9,916 nucleotides of DNA from an uncultured Xanthobacteraceae bacterium (GTDB lineage: Bacteria; Pseudomonadota; Alphaproteobacteria; Rhizobiales; Xanthobacteraceae): contig CATPBC010000107.1 of NCBI GenBank assembly GCA_955652195.1, positions 1 through 9,916 of the forward strand. The letters run 5' to 3'. The position numbers and the translations under genes are program-made. The notes below the pieces were generated by a model. The model was not told the DNA's origin, did no database searches, and saw only the letters and a program-made list of their open reading frames with translations. Shown in pieces: positions 1-9,357 of this stretch. Within the stretch, counting starts at the first letter, position 1; each line of letters starts with the position of its first letter.

Positions 1-1756
1 CCTCGGCAATGATCGCTGGCGGGCGACAATCAGACCGAACCGAGTTGGCCGTTATGAATTCACCATTGAAGCGTGGTGGGATAGATACAGCAGTTTTTGC
101 CGCGATCTCGAAGTAAAGGCCAAAGCCGGCGCGGATGTCGGCATCGAGATATTGGAAGGCCGACAACTGCTGGAGCAAACCAAGGCACGGATACAAGGTG
201 GCGACCGCAACATAATCGAATCCGCCCTGAGCTCGCTCGCTGACGCGAATATCGAGGCAAGCTTAGGAATCTTTTTGGCGCCTGATCTACGGCAGGTGAT
301 GCGCGAGGCGGAGGAGCACTTCTGGCTGTCCAGACACGAGCGGCGATTTCCGATTGAAGTCGAGCGTCCGCAGGCCACTTTCGCAGCTTGGTATGAGTTG
401 TTTCCGCGCTCTGCAACTGAAGAAGCTAACCGCCACGGGACGTTCAGGGACGTCATCCGGCATTTGCCGCGCATAAAGGGTATGGGATTCGATGTCCTCT
501 ACCTGCCACCGATCCATCCCATCGGTCGCACCAATCGCAAGGGCAAAAACAACAGCCTGATAGTCGAGCCCGATGACGTGGGCAGCCCATACGCGATTGG
601 CAGCGCCAAAGGCGGTCACGATGCAATCCATCCCGCGCTCGGCACACTTGATGACTTTCGGCTCCTGCGCGAAGCGTCTGCCGCTCACGGTATCGAGCTT
701 GCGCTTGATTTCGCCATCCAGTGCTCGCCCGACCATCCGTGGCTGAGAGATCATCCCGAGTGGTTCAACTGGCGTCCAGACGGCACGGTGCGTTACGCGG
801 AGAATCCGCCGAAGAAATACGAGGATATAGTCAACATCAATTTTTACGGCGGTAAGTCGTTTTCCGCTCTGTGGAATGCGTTACGCGACATTGTTCTTTA
901 CTGGTGCGGCGAAAACATACGAATGTTTCGCGTCGATAACCCTCACACCAAGCCGCTGCCGTTCTGGGAGTGGCTGATCGCGGAAGTCCGTGCAGAGTAT
1001 CCGGATGTGATCTTTCTTTCAGAAGCCTTCACCCAGCCGAAAATGATGTATCGGCTGGCTAAGGCAGGCTTTTCCCAGTCGTACACATACTTTACTTGGC
1101 GCAACACCAAACAGGAACTGACCGACTACTTTACCGAACTGACCACCTCCGTGGTGAAGGATTATTTTCGGCCGCATCTATTCGTCAACACGCCGGACAT
1201 CAATCCCTATTTCTTACAGACCTCGGGAAGACCGGGCTTTCTCATTCGCGCGGCGCTCGCGGCCACGCTTTCGGGTTTGTGGGGAATGTATTCGGGTTAC
1301 GAACTGTGCGAGGCCGCTGCGCTACCAGGCCGCGAAGAATATTTGGATTCCGAAAAATATCAGATCCGGGTCCGACGCTACGACGCGCCGGGAAACATTG
1401 TGTCTGAAATCGCAAGACTAAACCGGATACGAAGAGCCCACCCGGCGCTCCAGAGCCATCTCTGCCTGCGCTTTTACCCTGCGCATGACGATCACGTCTT
1501 GCTGTATGGCAAGAGGCTGCCTGAACAGGCAGAAATGATCCTGATTGCCGTCAATCTTGATCCATTTCACGCTCGCGATGTCACGATCGAGGTGCCAGTG
1601 TGGGAGTGGAGCCTACCCGACAGCGCTTCCATGAAGGTCAGCGACTTGATGCGCGATACCACCTTCACGTGGCACGGCAAATTGCAGCGCTTGCGTCTCG
1701 ATCCGGCGGAGCTTCCTTTCGCCATTTGGCGCATAACACCGGGTCTGGGAGGTTAA
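1..1756 (+). CDS. glgE: GlgE, alpha-1,4-glucan:maltose-1-phosphate maltosyltransferase (5' end cut off by window)
   Basis: GlgE extends alpha-1,4-glucans in the cytoplasm by transferring maltosyl units from alpha-maltose-1-phosphate (GH13_3). The frame is already open at base 2 and gives 584 codons to TAA 1754-1756. A TTG at 152 lies inside conserved GlgE sequence (preceded by NDRW and GRYEFTIEAWWDR) and is not the start. I estimate roughly 80-100 N-terminal residues are missing. In fragment numbering, an N-terminal domain covers about 1-115. The catalytic barrel begins near AWYELFPRS (129-137). NPPKKY (268-273) is the family's phosphate-binding segment. FRVDNPHTKP holds the nucleophile D312 (nt 935-937), LSEAF the acid/base E341 (nt 1022-1024), and NTPDINP the third acid D399 (nt 1196-1198). 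A C-terminal beta domain fills about 490-584. The next gene, treS-mak, makes its substrate. Assignment is very secure. Confidence 0.96.
   Translation, partial: LGNDRWRATIRPNRVGRYEFTIEAWWDRYSSFCRDLEVKAKAGADVGIEILEGRQLLEQTKARIQGGDRNIIESALSSLADANIEASLGIFLAPDLRQVMREAEEHFWLSRHERRFPIEVERPQATFAAWYELFPRSATEEANRHGTFRDVIRHLPRIKGMGFDVLYLPPIHPIGRTNRKGKNNSLIVEPDDVGSPYAIGSAKGGHDAIHPALGTLDDFRLLREASAAHGIELALDFAIQCSPDHPWLRDHPEWFNWRPDGTVRYAENPPKKYEDIVNINFYGGKSFSALWNALRDIVLYWCGENIRMFRVDNPHTKPLPFWEWLIAEVRAEYPDVIFLSEAFTQPKMMYRLAKAGFSQSYTYFTWRNTKQELTDYFTELTTSVVKDYFRPHLFVNTPDINPYFLQTSGRPGFLIRAALAATLSGLWGMYSGYELCEAAALPGREEYLDSEKYQIRVRRYDAPGNIVSEIARLNRIRRAHPALQSHLCLRFYPAHDDHVLLYGKRLPEQAEMILIAVNLDPFHARDVTIEVPVWEWSLPDSASMKVSDLMRDTTFTWHGKLQRLRLDPAELPFAIWRITPGLGG
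1747..1752 (+). promoter_or_regulatory. Shine-Dalgarno site for treS-mak
   Basis: GGGAGG lies within the last codons of glgE, five bases before the GTG at 1758. It supports that GTG as the start of treS-mak. Only one base separates the glgE TAA from the GTG, so ribosomes finishing glgE can reinitiate here. Confidence 0.8.
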
Positions 1757-1757
1757 A

Positions 1758-4700
1758 GTGGACGCCCAGACGAAAGCGTCAGCAGCTGCAGTCGCAACCG
1801 ACGAGCTCTGGTATAAGGATGCGATCATCTATCAGCTGCATGTCAAATCGTTCTTCGACAGCAACGATGACGGGATCGGCGATTTCCCCGGCTTGATTTC
1901 AAAGCTCGATTACATCGCCGATCTTGGCGTGAATACCATTTGGCTGCTGCCATTCTATCCCTCGCCGCTGTTGGACGACGGCTACGATATTAGCGAATAT
2001 CGCAACGTTCATCGCGATTACGGCACGCTTGCCGACTTCCGTCACTTCGTTCAGCGGGCGCATGGGCGCGGAATTCGCGTCATTACCGAGCTTGTCGTCA
2101 ATCACACTTCTGATCAGCATCCATGGTTTCAGCGAGCGCGCCGCGCCAAACTCGGCTCGCCCTGGAGCAATTATTATGTCTGGTCCGACCATAATCAAAA
2201 ATACGCCGGAACGCGCATCATATTTGTCGATACCGAGCGCTCGAACTGGACTTGGGACGCGGAGGTCGGCGCATATTACTGGCACCGATTCTATTCTCAC
2301 CAACCCGATCTCAATTTCGACAACCCGCAGGTGCTCAAGTCGGTATTGAGTGTGATGCGATTTTGGCTGCAGTCGGGCGTCGACGGCCTGCGACTCGACG
2401 CGGTGCCATATCTTATCGAGCGCGAGGGAACGACGAACGAAAATCTTCCAGAAACGCATGCGATTCTTAAGAAATTTCGCGCCGAGGTTGATCGCGCCTT
2501 TCCCGGGAGGATGTTGCTCGCCGAAGTTAATCAATGGCCGGAAGACACCAAAGATTACTTTGGTGATGGGGATGAGTGTCACATGGCATTCCACTTTCCC
2601 CTGATGCCGCGCATGTACATGGCGATAGCGCGCGAGGATCGTTTTCCGATCAGCGACATTATGCGACAGACGCCGTCGATACCGGAGACCTGTCAATGGG
2701 CAGTGTTCCTGCGCAATCACGATGAGCTCACGCTGGAAATGGTTACTGACAGCGAACGCGATTATTTGTGGCAGACCTACGCATCTGACCGTAGGGCCCG
2801 GCTAAATCTTGGGATCCGACGCCGGCTTGCACCGCTGTTGGAACGCGACCGCCGCCGTGTCGAATTGATGAACAGCTTATTGCTGTCCATGCCCGGCACG
2901 CCGGTGATCTATTACGGCGACGAAATTGGCATGGGTGACAATATCCATCTCGGCGACCGCAACGGTGTACGTACGCCAATGCAGTGGTCACCGGACCGCA
3001 ACGGCGGGTTTTCGCGCGCCGATCCCGCCGCTTTGGTTTTGCCGCCGATTATGGACCCTGTCTACGGTTACGGTGCGGTGAACGTGGAAGCGCAAAGCCG
3101 GGATCCACACTCTGTTCTAAATTGGATGCGGCGAATGCTCGCGGTGCGGCGCCGACATCCCGCGTTCGGTCGGGGCACATCGACGCTGCTTTATCCCAAG
3201 AATAGAAAAATTCTTGCTTATCTCCGGGAGTATCAAGGCGACATGCTTTTGTGTGTGGCCAATCTCGCGCATAGTCCGCAGGCGGTGGAACTCGATCTGT
3301 CGCAATTCGCTGGCCGTGTGCCGGTTGAGCTAAATGCCGGGACGCCGTTTCCGCCGATCGGAGAACTCACTTATCTCCTTACCCTGCCGCCTTACGGCTT
3401 CTATTGGTTTGCGCTGGCCTCGGAGAGCGATTGGCCATCTTGGCACACGCAAGCACCCGAGCCGCTGCCGGAGTTTGTGACCGTGGTCATGCGGGAGAGC
3501 TTGGCGAAAGCGCTTACCGGTCCGGCGCAAGCTCAGATCGAAACCGAATCACTGCCGCAATATATCGGCAAGCGCCGCTGGTTCGGTCTGAAAGACCAAA
3601 GGATCAAGACAACACGCATCGCCAATTCGACCAATATCGGCGACAGCGACCGCGAGATTCTGTTAACCGAAATCGAAGTGAAGACCGATGGCGCCACCAC
3701 TCGCTGGTTGCTTCCGTTGGCGATTCTTTGGGAGGACGACTCTTCTGCGGCCCTGCCCATTCGACTCGCGCTTGCTCGGGTGCGGCGAGGCAGGCGGCTC
3801 GGCTTGCTGACCGATGGCTTTGCCTTGCCGAATTTTGCTCATCGGGTCGCTGAAGCACTCCTCGATGGCCGGGAGCTTAAAAACTCCGAGGGTACGCTGC
3901 TTTTTCGTCCGACCGACACTGGTCGGAAACTTCTCCGCGCCGGCGCCGACGCTGATGCACAAGTGGACTGGCTTACGGCGGAGCAATCCAACAGCTCATT
4001 GACCATTGGCGACAGCGTAATGCTGAAGCTATTCCGCCGTATTTCTGCGGGCGAGCATCCTGAAACAGAGATGAGCCGCTATCTCACAGGAGCTGGGTTC
4101 GCCAATGCGCCAGAGCTCCTCGGCGACCTCGTCCAGGTCTCCGCGGATGGAAAGTCGCACACCCTGGCCGTCGCTCTCGGATTTGTCCGTAATCAGGGTG
4201 ACGCATGGTCCTGGACCCTCGATCACCTTACGCGCGCCCTCGACAGCCTCGCTCCGAGCGGGTCGGAATTTGAGTTGAGCGACTGCGAAGCAATCGCCAG
4301 GACGATCGGCCGGCGCCTTGGCGAAATGCATATGGCACTGGCGCGCGAAGCATCGGACGAAGCCTTTGCGCCCAAGATCGCCGACCCGGACGATGCTGTG
4401 GCCTGGGCACGAAAGGCAGAACAGTGGCTCGAAAAGGCCTTTGCGGCCATTGAACAAACGCGCGACTGGGCGAGCGATCAAGATCGCGATCGCGCAAAGA
4501 CGCTTCTGAACCAGCGCGCACAAATTTCCGCTGCCGTTAAGAGGCTCGCCAAGTCAGGTGCAGGAACTTTGATGATTCGTGTCCATGGTGACTTTCACCT
4601 CGGTCAGGTGCTTGTTGCGAGCGGCGATGCTTACATTATCGACTTCGAAGGCGAGCCAGCGGCGTCAATCGAGGAACGCCGCGCCAAGACTAGTCCGCTG

Positions 4701-5048
4701 CGCGACGTGGCAGGGCTCCTGCGCTCGATTGATTATGCCGGCGCTACATTGATCGAAGGCAAAGGGGTCAGCGCTGCGCCGATCGATGAGACGCAGCGTG
4801 ACCGCCTCGTTGCCGAGTTCCGAACCCGGTCATCGCGCGCATTCCTGAAAGACTATTGGCTCGCGCGCGGCTCTGTCGGCGGCGCCGCCGAGCGCGTTTT
4901 GCTCGAACTGTTCCTGGTCGAAAAAGCCGCTTACGAGATCGCATACGAGGCGGCCAATCGGCCAACTTGGATTGGCGTTCCTCTGGCCGGGCTTCTGCGA
5001 CTGACCCGGCGCCTTCTCGACAAGGAGGACGGAGGCCGCGATGGCTGA
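1758..5048 (+). CDS. treS: Trehalose synthase / maltokinase fusion (TreS-Mak)
   Basis: This 1096-residue cytoplasmic protein joins two enzymes. Residues about 15-555 are TreS (GH13_16), which interconverts trehalose and maltose. It opens with [16 protein letters not shown] and has [10 protein letters not shown], the nucleophile D214 in LRLDAVPYL (nt 2397-2399), the acid/base E256 in LLAEVNQW (nt 2523-2525) and D322 in RNHDELT (nt 2721-2723). A linker region around 555-570 leads to the maltokinase, about 570-1090, which makes maltose-1-phosphate with ATP. There [12 protein letters not shown] (599-610) matches the Mak N-terminal cap. K757 in VMLKLFRR is the likely ATP-binding lysine. HGDFHLGQ (943-950) carries the probable catalytic D945, and IIDFEGEP (960-967) the metal-binding acid. 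The start is GTG with a good Shine-Dalgarno. The fusion feeds GlgE directly. Both domains look intact. The Mak part is often named mak or pep2 when separate. Confidence 0.96.
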   Translation: MDAQTKASAAAVATDELWYKDAIIYQLHVKSFFDSNDDGIGDFPGLISKLDYIADLGVNTIWLLPFYPSPLLDDGYDISEYRNVHRDYGTLADFRHFVQRAHGRGIRVITELVVNHTSDQHPWFQRARRAKLGSPWSNYYVWSDHNQKYAGTRIIFVDTERSNWTWDAEVGAYYWHRFYSHQPDLNFDNPQVLKSVLSVMRFWLQSGVDGLRLDAVPYLIEREGTTNENLPETHAILKKFRAEVDRAFPGRMLLAEVNQWPEDTKDYFGDGDECHMAFHFPLMPRMYMAIAREDRFPISDIMRQTPSIPETCQWAVFLRNHDELTLEMVTDSERDYLWQTYASDRRARLNLGIRRRLAPLLERDRRRVELMNSLLLSMPGTPVIYYGDEIGMGDNIHLGDRNGVRTPMQWSPDRNGGFSRADPAALVLPPIMDPVYGYGAVNVEAQSRDPHSVLNWMRRMLAVRRRHPAFGRGTSTLLYPKNRKILAYLREYQGDMLLCVANLAHSPQAVELDLSQFAGRVPVELNAGTPFPPIGELTYLLTLPPYGFYWFALASESDWPSWHTQAPEPLPEFVTVVMRESLAKALTGPAQAQIETESLPQYIGKRRWFGLKDQRIKTTRIANSTNIGDSDREILLTEIEVKTDGATTRWLLPLAILWEDDSSAALPIRLALARVRRGRRLGLLTDGFALPNFAHRVAEALLDGRELKNSEGTLLFRPTDTGRKLLRAGADADAQVDWLTAEQSNSSLTIGDSVMLKLFRRISAGEHPETEMSRYLTGAGFANAPELLGDLVQVSADGKSHTLAVALGFVRNQGDAWSWTLDHLTRALDSLAPSGSEFELSDCEAIARTIGRRLGEMHMALAREASDEAFAPKIADPDDAVAWARKAEQWLEKAFAAIEQTRDWASDQDRDRAKTLLNQRAQISAAVKRLAKSGAGTLMIRVHGDFHLGQVLVASGDAYIIDFEGEPAASIEERRAKTSPLRDVAGLLRSIDYAGATLIEGKGVSAAPIDETQRDRLVAEFRTRSSRAFLKDYWLARGSVGGAAERVLLELFLVEKAAYEIAYEAANRPTWIGVPLAGLLRLTRRLLDKEDGGRDG
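5022..5035 (+). promoter_or_regulatory. Tandem Shine-Dalgarno sites for glgB
   Basis: Two purine-rich motifs precede the glgB ATG at 5041: AAGGAGG (5022-5028, 12 bases away) and GGAGG (5031-5035, 5 bases away). The nearer one has ideal spacing. Both lie inside the end of treS-mak and encode part of its DKEDGGRDG tail. They settle the glgB start and suggest strong initiation in addition to coupling. Confidence 0.75.
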
Positions 5049-7248
5049 CGTGCGGCTGCGGCATTCCTGGCAGCTCGATCTCGAGTCCGCCCGGGCGGTC
5101 GCGCGTGGGACCCACGACAATCTTTTCGCCGCGCTTGGTCCGCACGATACGCAGGACGGCCGCGTGATCCGCGCCTTTTTGCCCGGAGCCACAAGGGTCG
5201 AGGCTGTACGCCGCTCTGACGGCGACGTCTTGACGGTCCTCGAACCGCGCGGCGAGAACGGGCTATTTGAAAACCTGATACACGATCGTGCGCCCTATCG
5301 GCTGCGCGTCTTTTGGCCCGATACCGTGCAGGAGACCGAGGATCCCTATTCCTTCGGTTTGCTGCTAGGCGACGTCGACTTGCATCTTTTCAATGAGGGC
5401 CGGCATTTCGAGCTTGCGCACTGTCTCGGAGCGCAGGTCGTTACCATCGATGGCGTAACAGGAGTGCGCTTCGCCGTATGGGCCCCAAACGCCAAGCGCG
5501 TCGCCGTTGTTGGCGATTTCAATTCCTGGGACCGCCGCCGCCATGCAATGCGTGTGCGCCATGGCGCCGGCATTTGGGAATTGTTTGTGCCGCGGGTTGC
5601 TCCCGGGTCAAGGTACAAATTCGATATCGTTGGCCCTGGCGGCAACCAGGTCCCGTGGAAGGCCGATCCGGTCGCGCGTCAGGCAGAAATGCCGCCAAAT
5701 ACCGCGTCTGTTATCCCGCAACCGGATCATCATCGGTGGCATGACGACGTCTGGATGGCCGAGCGGGCCAAGCGCCAGGCGCCCAACGCGCCGATCACGA
5801 TTTACGAGGTTCATCTCGGTTCATGGCTGAAACCTGATCAGCGTAATCGCTCGGGTTCGCTGTGGGACTTCGCCATCGAGCGGCTGGTGCCTTACCTTGT
5901 CGATATGGGATTCACCCATGTCGAGTTGCTGCCGATCACCGAGCATCCTTTCGGTGGCTCCTGGGGCTATCAGCCGCTCGGCATGTTCGCGCCTACTGCT
6001 CGGTTTGGACCGCCGGACGGATTGCTCCGCTTTGTCGACGCCTTGCATTCCGCGAATATCGGAATCATTCTGGACTGGGTGCCAGCGCATTTTCCGACCG
6101 ATCCACACGGCTTGGCGCGGTTCGATGGTACTGCGCTTTACGAGCATCTCGATCCGCGCGAGGGTTTCCACCGTGACTGGAATACCTTGATCTACAACTT
6201 TGGCCGCCGAGAAGTACAAGGCTTCTTGATTGCCAACGCGCTCTACTGGCTCGAGCATTTTCATGTTGACGGTCTTCGTGTCGACGCGGTCGCGTCGATG
6301 CTCTATCGCGACTACAGCCGGCAAGCTGGCGAATGGATCCCGAATGTCCATGGCGGCCGCGAGAATCTCGAGGCACTCGGCTTTTTACGCCATCTCAACG
6401 CGGTGGTCGTCGAGCGCTGTCCGGGCGCAATCATGATCGCCGAAGAGTCTACGGCATGGCCCGGGGTGAGCAGGCCGACCTCGGGCGGTGGACTCGGGTT
6501 TTCCTACAAATGGAACATGGGATGGATGCACGATACCTTGAACTATATGACGGAGGATCCCATTCATCGCCAGTATCATCATAACGACATGACATTCGGC
6601 TTGCTCTACGCGTTTACTGAGAACTTTGTTCTGCCGCTCTCGCACGATGAAGTCGTCTACGGAAAAGGATCGTTGATCGGCAAGATGCCGGGCGATCGCT
6701 GGCAGCGGTTTGCCAACCTGCGTGCTTATTTCGGCTTCATGTGGGGGCATCCCGGCAAAAAACTGCTGTTCATGGGTGGCGAAATTGCGCAAGAACGCGA
6801 GTGGAACCACGACCGAGAGCTTGATTGGCCCTCGCTGCAAGATTCCGCGCATGCCGGCATTCAGCGCGTGGTCCGCGATCTCAACCGGCTCTACGTTTCC
6901 GAGCCGGCGCTGCATGAGCGCGATTGCGAGACGCCTGGCTTTCAATGGACGGTCGGCGACGATCGTGCGAATTCGGTGTTTTCATTTCTGCGCTATGGCG
7001 CGAATTGGTCCCCGATCCTCGTCGTTTGCAACATGACGCCCGTACCGCGGCACGGTTACCGCATCGGCGTGCCGCTGGGCGGCGCCTGGCGCGAAATATT
7101 CAATAGCGATTCAGCTTTTTATGGTGGGTCGAACGTCGGAAACGAAGGCCGGGTGGCGGCTCAAGAGTTCGCCGCGCACGGCCAACCATATTCTGTGGAA
7201 ATCGTGTTGCCGCCGCTTGCGACGATTTATCTGCGCTACGACGGATAA
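5041..7248 (+). CDS. glgB: 1,4-alpha-glucan branching enzyme (GlgB)
   Basis: GlgB cuts alpha-1,4 chains and reattaches them by alpha-1,6 bonds, making branched glycogen (GH13_9). The 735-residue length fits the long bacterial form with two N-terminal beta domains: N1 at about 15-110 and a CBM48 at about 135-225, including [20 protein letters not shown]. The barrel runs from about 250 with [22 protein letters not shown] (302-314) and the catalytic acids D415 in GLRVDAV (nt 6283-6285), E468 in MIAEEST (nt 6442-6444) and D536 in [12 protein letters not shown] (nt 6646-6648). These are each ten residues beyond the E. coli GlgB triad as I recall it. A C-terminal beta domain covers about 635-735. 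The start overlaps the treS-mak stop by 8 nt and has tandem ribosome sites. With GlgE it completes glucan synthesis from maltose-1-phosphate. No anomalies seen. Confidence 0.97.
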   Translation: MADVRLRHSWQLDLESARAVARGTHDNLFAALGPHDTQDGRVIRAFLPGATRVEAVRRSDGDVLTVLEPRGENGLFENLIHDRAPYRLRVFWPDTVQETEDPYSFGLLLGDVDLHLFNEGRHFELAHCLGAQVVTIDGVTGVRFAVWAPNAKRVAVVGDFNSWDRRRHAMRVRHGAGIWELFVPRVAPGSRYKFDIVGPGGNQVPWKADPVARQAEMPPNTASVIPQPDHHRWHDDVWMAERAKRQAPNAPITIYEVHLGSWLKPDQRNRSGSLWDFAIERLVPYLVDMGFTHVELLPITEHPFGGSWGYQPLGMFAPTARFGPPDGLLRFVDALHSANIGIILDWVPAHFPTDPHGLARFDGTALYEHLDPREGFHRDWNTLIYNFGRREVQGFLIANALYWLEHFHVDGLRVDAVASMLYRDYSRQAGEWIPNVHGGRENLEALGFLRHLNAVVVERCPGAIMIAEESTAWPGVSRPTSGGGLGFSYKWNMGWMHDTLNYMTEDPIHRQYHHNDMTFGLLYAFTENFVLPLSHDEVVYGKGSLIGKMPGDRWQRFANLRAYFGFMWGHPGKKLLFMGGEIAQEREWNHDRELDWPSLQDSAHAGIQRVVRDLNRLYVSEPALHERDCETPGFQWTVGDDRANSVFSFLRYGANWSPILVVCNMTPVPRHGYRIGVPLGGAWREIFNSDSAFYGGSNVGNEGRVAAQEFAAHGQPYSVEIVLPPLATIYLRYDG

Positions 7249-7254
7249 TCGATG
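7243..7254 (+). other. glgB/glgX junction: stop and start in the same frame, weak ribosome site
   Basis: The glgB TAA (7246-7248) is followed by one codon-sized spacer, TCG, and then the glgX ATG (7252-7254). Both genes use the same frame. The only Shine-Dalgarno-like match is GGA at 7243-7245, six bases from the ATG. Initiation of glgX therefore probably relies on ribosomes terminating glgB. The start is still credible because conserved GlgX sequence begins only about ten residues later. Confidence 0.6.
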
Positions 7255-9357
7255 TCGTCGAACTCGGTCCAACTTGATCGCGGGGCACCGTATCCGCTCG
7301 GCGCTACCTGGGACGGCCTGGGGATAAATTTTGCGGTATTTTCGGCTCATGCCGAGCGGATAGAGCTTTGCCTTTTTGATCCGAGCGGGCGCCGCGAGAT
7401 CGGGCGTCTCGATTTGCCGGAATGTACCGATGAAGTCTGGCACGGCTATCTGCCCAATGCGCGAGCCGGCGTGATCTACGGCTATCGCGCCTCCGGTCCC
7501 TATCGCCCGCAGGACGGCCACCGATTCAATCCGCACAAGCTTTTGCTCGATCCATATGCCCGTCGTTTGATCGGAAAGTTGCGCTGGACGGATGCCCTGT
7601 TCGGCTATCGCATCGATTCCCCGAGAGCGGACCTCTCGTACGATCGGCGCGACAGTGCGCCGAGCATACCCAAGGCGATCGTGAGCGATGACGTCTTCGA
7701 TTGGGGCGACGATCGCCCGCCAAACATCCCATGGTCACGTACGGTCATTTATGAGGCGCATGTTCGCGGTATGACGATGCGGCGGGAAGACATCCGCGCT
7801 AATGAACGAGGGACGTTCGCGGCGCTGGCCAATCCAAATGTGATAAAATATTTACAAACACTTGGCGTCACAGCGGTAGAGCTATTGCCGATCCACGCCT
7901 TCGTTCAAGACCGTCAACTCATCGAGCACGGCTTGAAGAATTATTGGGGATACAACTCAATCAGCTTTTTCAGCATCGAGCCGCGCTACCTTTCGGATGG
8001 CTCGCGTAACGAAATGCGCGTCGCAGTTCGCCGGCTGCACGCGGCTGGCATCGAAGTAATACTTGATGTCGTTTATAACCACACTGCCGAGGGGAGTGAG
8101 CTTGGCCCGACGCTCTCGTTCCGCGGCCTCGATAATGCCAGCTATTATCGCTTGGTGCAGGACAATCCGCGCCACTACATCAATGACACGGGAACGGGAA
8201 ATACATTGAATCTATCTCATCCGCGTGTCCTGCAGATGGTGATGGATTCATTGCGCTACTGGGTAACTTCGTTCCATGTCGATGGCTTTCGCTTCGATCT
8301 TGGAGTCACGCTTGGACGGGAAGCCAACGGTTTCGACGCCGGGAGTGGTTTTTTTGATGCGCTGCGGCAGGATCCAATACTGACAAAAGTCAAATTAATC
8401 TCGGAGCCATGGGATCTCGGCCCCGGCGGCTATCAGCTCGGGCATCATCCGCCGGGATTTGCCGAATGGAACGACCGCTTTCGCGACAGTACGCGGCGTT
8501 TCTGGCGCGGCGACGCGGGCGAGCGTCCCGAGCTCGCTGCACGGCTTGCCGGATCAAGCGATCTGTTCGATCGTCATGCGCGCCGACCCTGGGCTTCGAT
8601 CAACTATGTTGCGTCGCATGACGGCTTTACGCTTACAGATGTAGTGAGCTTCACGCAGCATCATAACGAGGCCAATGGCGAAGGTAACAAAGACGGCAGT
8701 GCTGAGAACTACGCGGCGAACTGGGGCGTTGAAGGTGCAACGACCGACGAGAAGATCAAGGAGCTTCGCGCTCGCGTTCGGCGAGCAATGCTCGCAACTG
8801 TAATGTTTGCGCACGGCACGCCGATGCTGCTTGCCGGGGACGAGTTCGGCAGAACACAGAGCGGAAACAACAACGCGTATTGCCAGGACAACGAGATATC
8901 CTGGTTGGACTGGGGCATGGCCGATTCTCCCGAGGGCCGTGAAATGATAAGTTTCGTCTCAAAACTTATAGCGGTTCGCCAAGAACATACGGCACTGCGT
9001 TCGCGTCATTTTTTGCACGGTCATCGCGAACCGGCACCGGGAATCTTCGATATCGCCTGGTTTAATGAGGATGGCGAGAACGTACCGGACGCGTCCTGGA
9101 CTAATCCTGAACACCGGCTGCTTTGCCTGCGCCGGGCTACGCGAAATGGTGACCGAACGGTCTCGCTACTGACGCTGCTTCTAAATCCGACGGCCGAAGA
9201 ACGGGTGTTCCAGCTGCCGCAGCCTGCTCTGCCGGGTCGCGTCCTGATCGATACGGCGCAGCCGAACACGGAAGCTGAACTGAAAGAACCGAAAGTCGAA
9301 GTCAAAGCGCACAGTGCGGTTCTGGTATACGCCAAACTGGAGCCTGCCACGCAATGA
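7252..9357 (+). CDS. glgX: Glycogen debranching enzyme GlgX (isoamylase type)
   Basis: GlgX hydrolyses alpha-1,6 branch points, usually of short outer chains left by phosphorylase, releasing linear maltodextrins (GH13_11, GlgX/TreX group). At 701 residues it is close to the usual 650-720. A CBM48 domain occupies about 12-105, starting with PYPLGATWDGLGINFAVFS. The barrel, about 165-575, has IYEAHVRGMT, NYWGYNSISFF (230-240), DVVYNH (272-277), nucleophile D349 in GFRFDLG (nt 8296-8298), acid/base E385 in ISEPWDLGPGGYQ (nt 8404-8406) and D457 in ASHDGFTL (nt 8620-8622). LLAGDEFGRTQ (526-536) is also typical. A C-terminal beta domain covers about 585-700. Its 3' end overlaps treZ. Archaeal-type TreX acts with TreY and TreZ to mobilise glycogen as trehalose, so the neighbour treZ suggests that role here; this is inference. 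A methodical alternative name would be treX. Confidence 0.95.
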   Translation: MSSNSVQLDRGAPYPLGATWDGLGINFAVFSAHAERIELCLFDPSGRREIGRLDLPECTDEVWHGYLPNARAGVIYGYRASGPYRPQDGHRFNPHKLLLDPYARRLIGKLRWTDALFGYRIDSPRADLSYDRRDSAPSIPKAIVSDDVFDWGDDRPPNIPWSRTVIYEAHVRGMTMRREDIRANERGTFAALANPNVIKYLQTLGVTAVELLPIHAFVQDRQLIEHGLKNYWGYNSISFFSIEPRYLSDGSRNEMRVAVRRLHAAGIEVILDVVYNHTAEGSELGPTLSFRGLDNASYYRLVQDNPRHYINDTGTGNTLNLSHPRVLQMVMDSLRYWVTSFHVDGFRFDLGVTLGREANGFDAGSGFFDALRQDPILTKVKLISEPWDLGPGGYQLGHHPPGFAEWNDRFRDSTRRFWRGDAGERPELAARLAGSSDLFDRHARRPWASINYVASHDGFTLTDVVSFTQHHNEANGEGNKDGSAENYAANWGVEGATTDEKIKELRARVRRAMLATVMFAHGTPMLLAGDEFGRTQSGNNNAYCQDNEISWLDWGMADSPEGREMISFVSKLIAVRQEHTALRSRHFLHGHREPAPGIFDIAWFNEDGENVPDASWTNPEHRLLCLRRATRNGDRTVSLLTLLLNPTAEERVFQLPQPALPGRVLIDTAQPNTEAELKEPKVEVKAHSAVLVYAKLEPATQ
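9339..9357 (+). other. glgX/treZ ATGA overlap
   Basis: The glgX stop TGA (9355-9357) overlaps the treZ start ATG (9354-9356) as ATGA, a classic coupling arrangement. A GGAG at 9339-9342 is the only nearby ribosome-site candidate, and at 11 bases from the ATG it is loosely spaced. Confidence 0.7.

Noticed and set aside
152..1756. A glgE start at the TTG at 152
   Set aside because: The frame is open upstream to base 2 and encodes typical GlgE N-terminal sequence, so the gene begins before the window.
1899..2720. Long open frame of 273 codons on the - strand inside treS-mak
   Set aside because: It lies wholly opposite the conserved TreS barrel, has no recognisable protein family and no plausible ribosome site was identified. 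GC-rich coding DNA often gives such frames.
4482..4493. Overlapping palindromes GATCGCGATC and GCGATCGC
   Set aside because: They are short, lie inside the maltokinase coding sequence and fit Asp-Arg-Asp-Arg-Ala codons; no operator role can be supported.
4029..4523. Open frame of 164 codons on the - strand opposite the maltokinase domain
   Set aside because: Composition and position fit an antisense shadow; no domain is recognisable.
6385..6945. Open frame of 186 codons on the - strand inside glgB
   Set aside because: It mirrors conserved GlgB catalytic sequence and resembles no known protein; it is a shadow of the real gene.
7841..7860. AT-rich patch resembling a promoter -10 region
   Set aside because: It lies in the middle of glgX, far from any start codon and without a matched -35 element.
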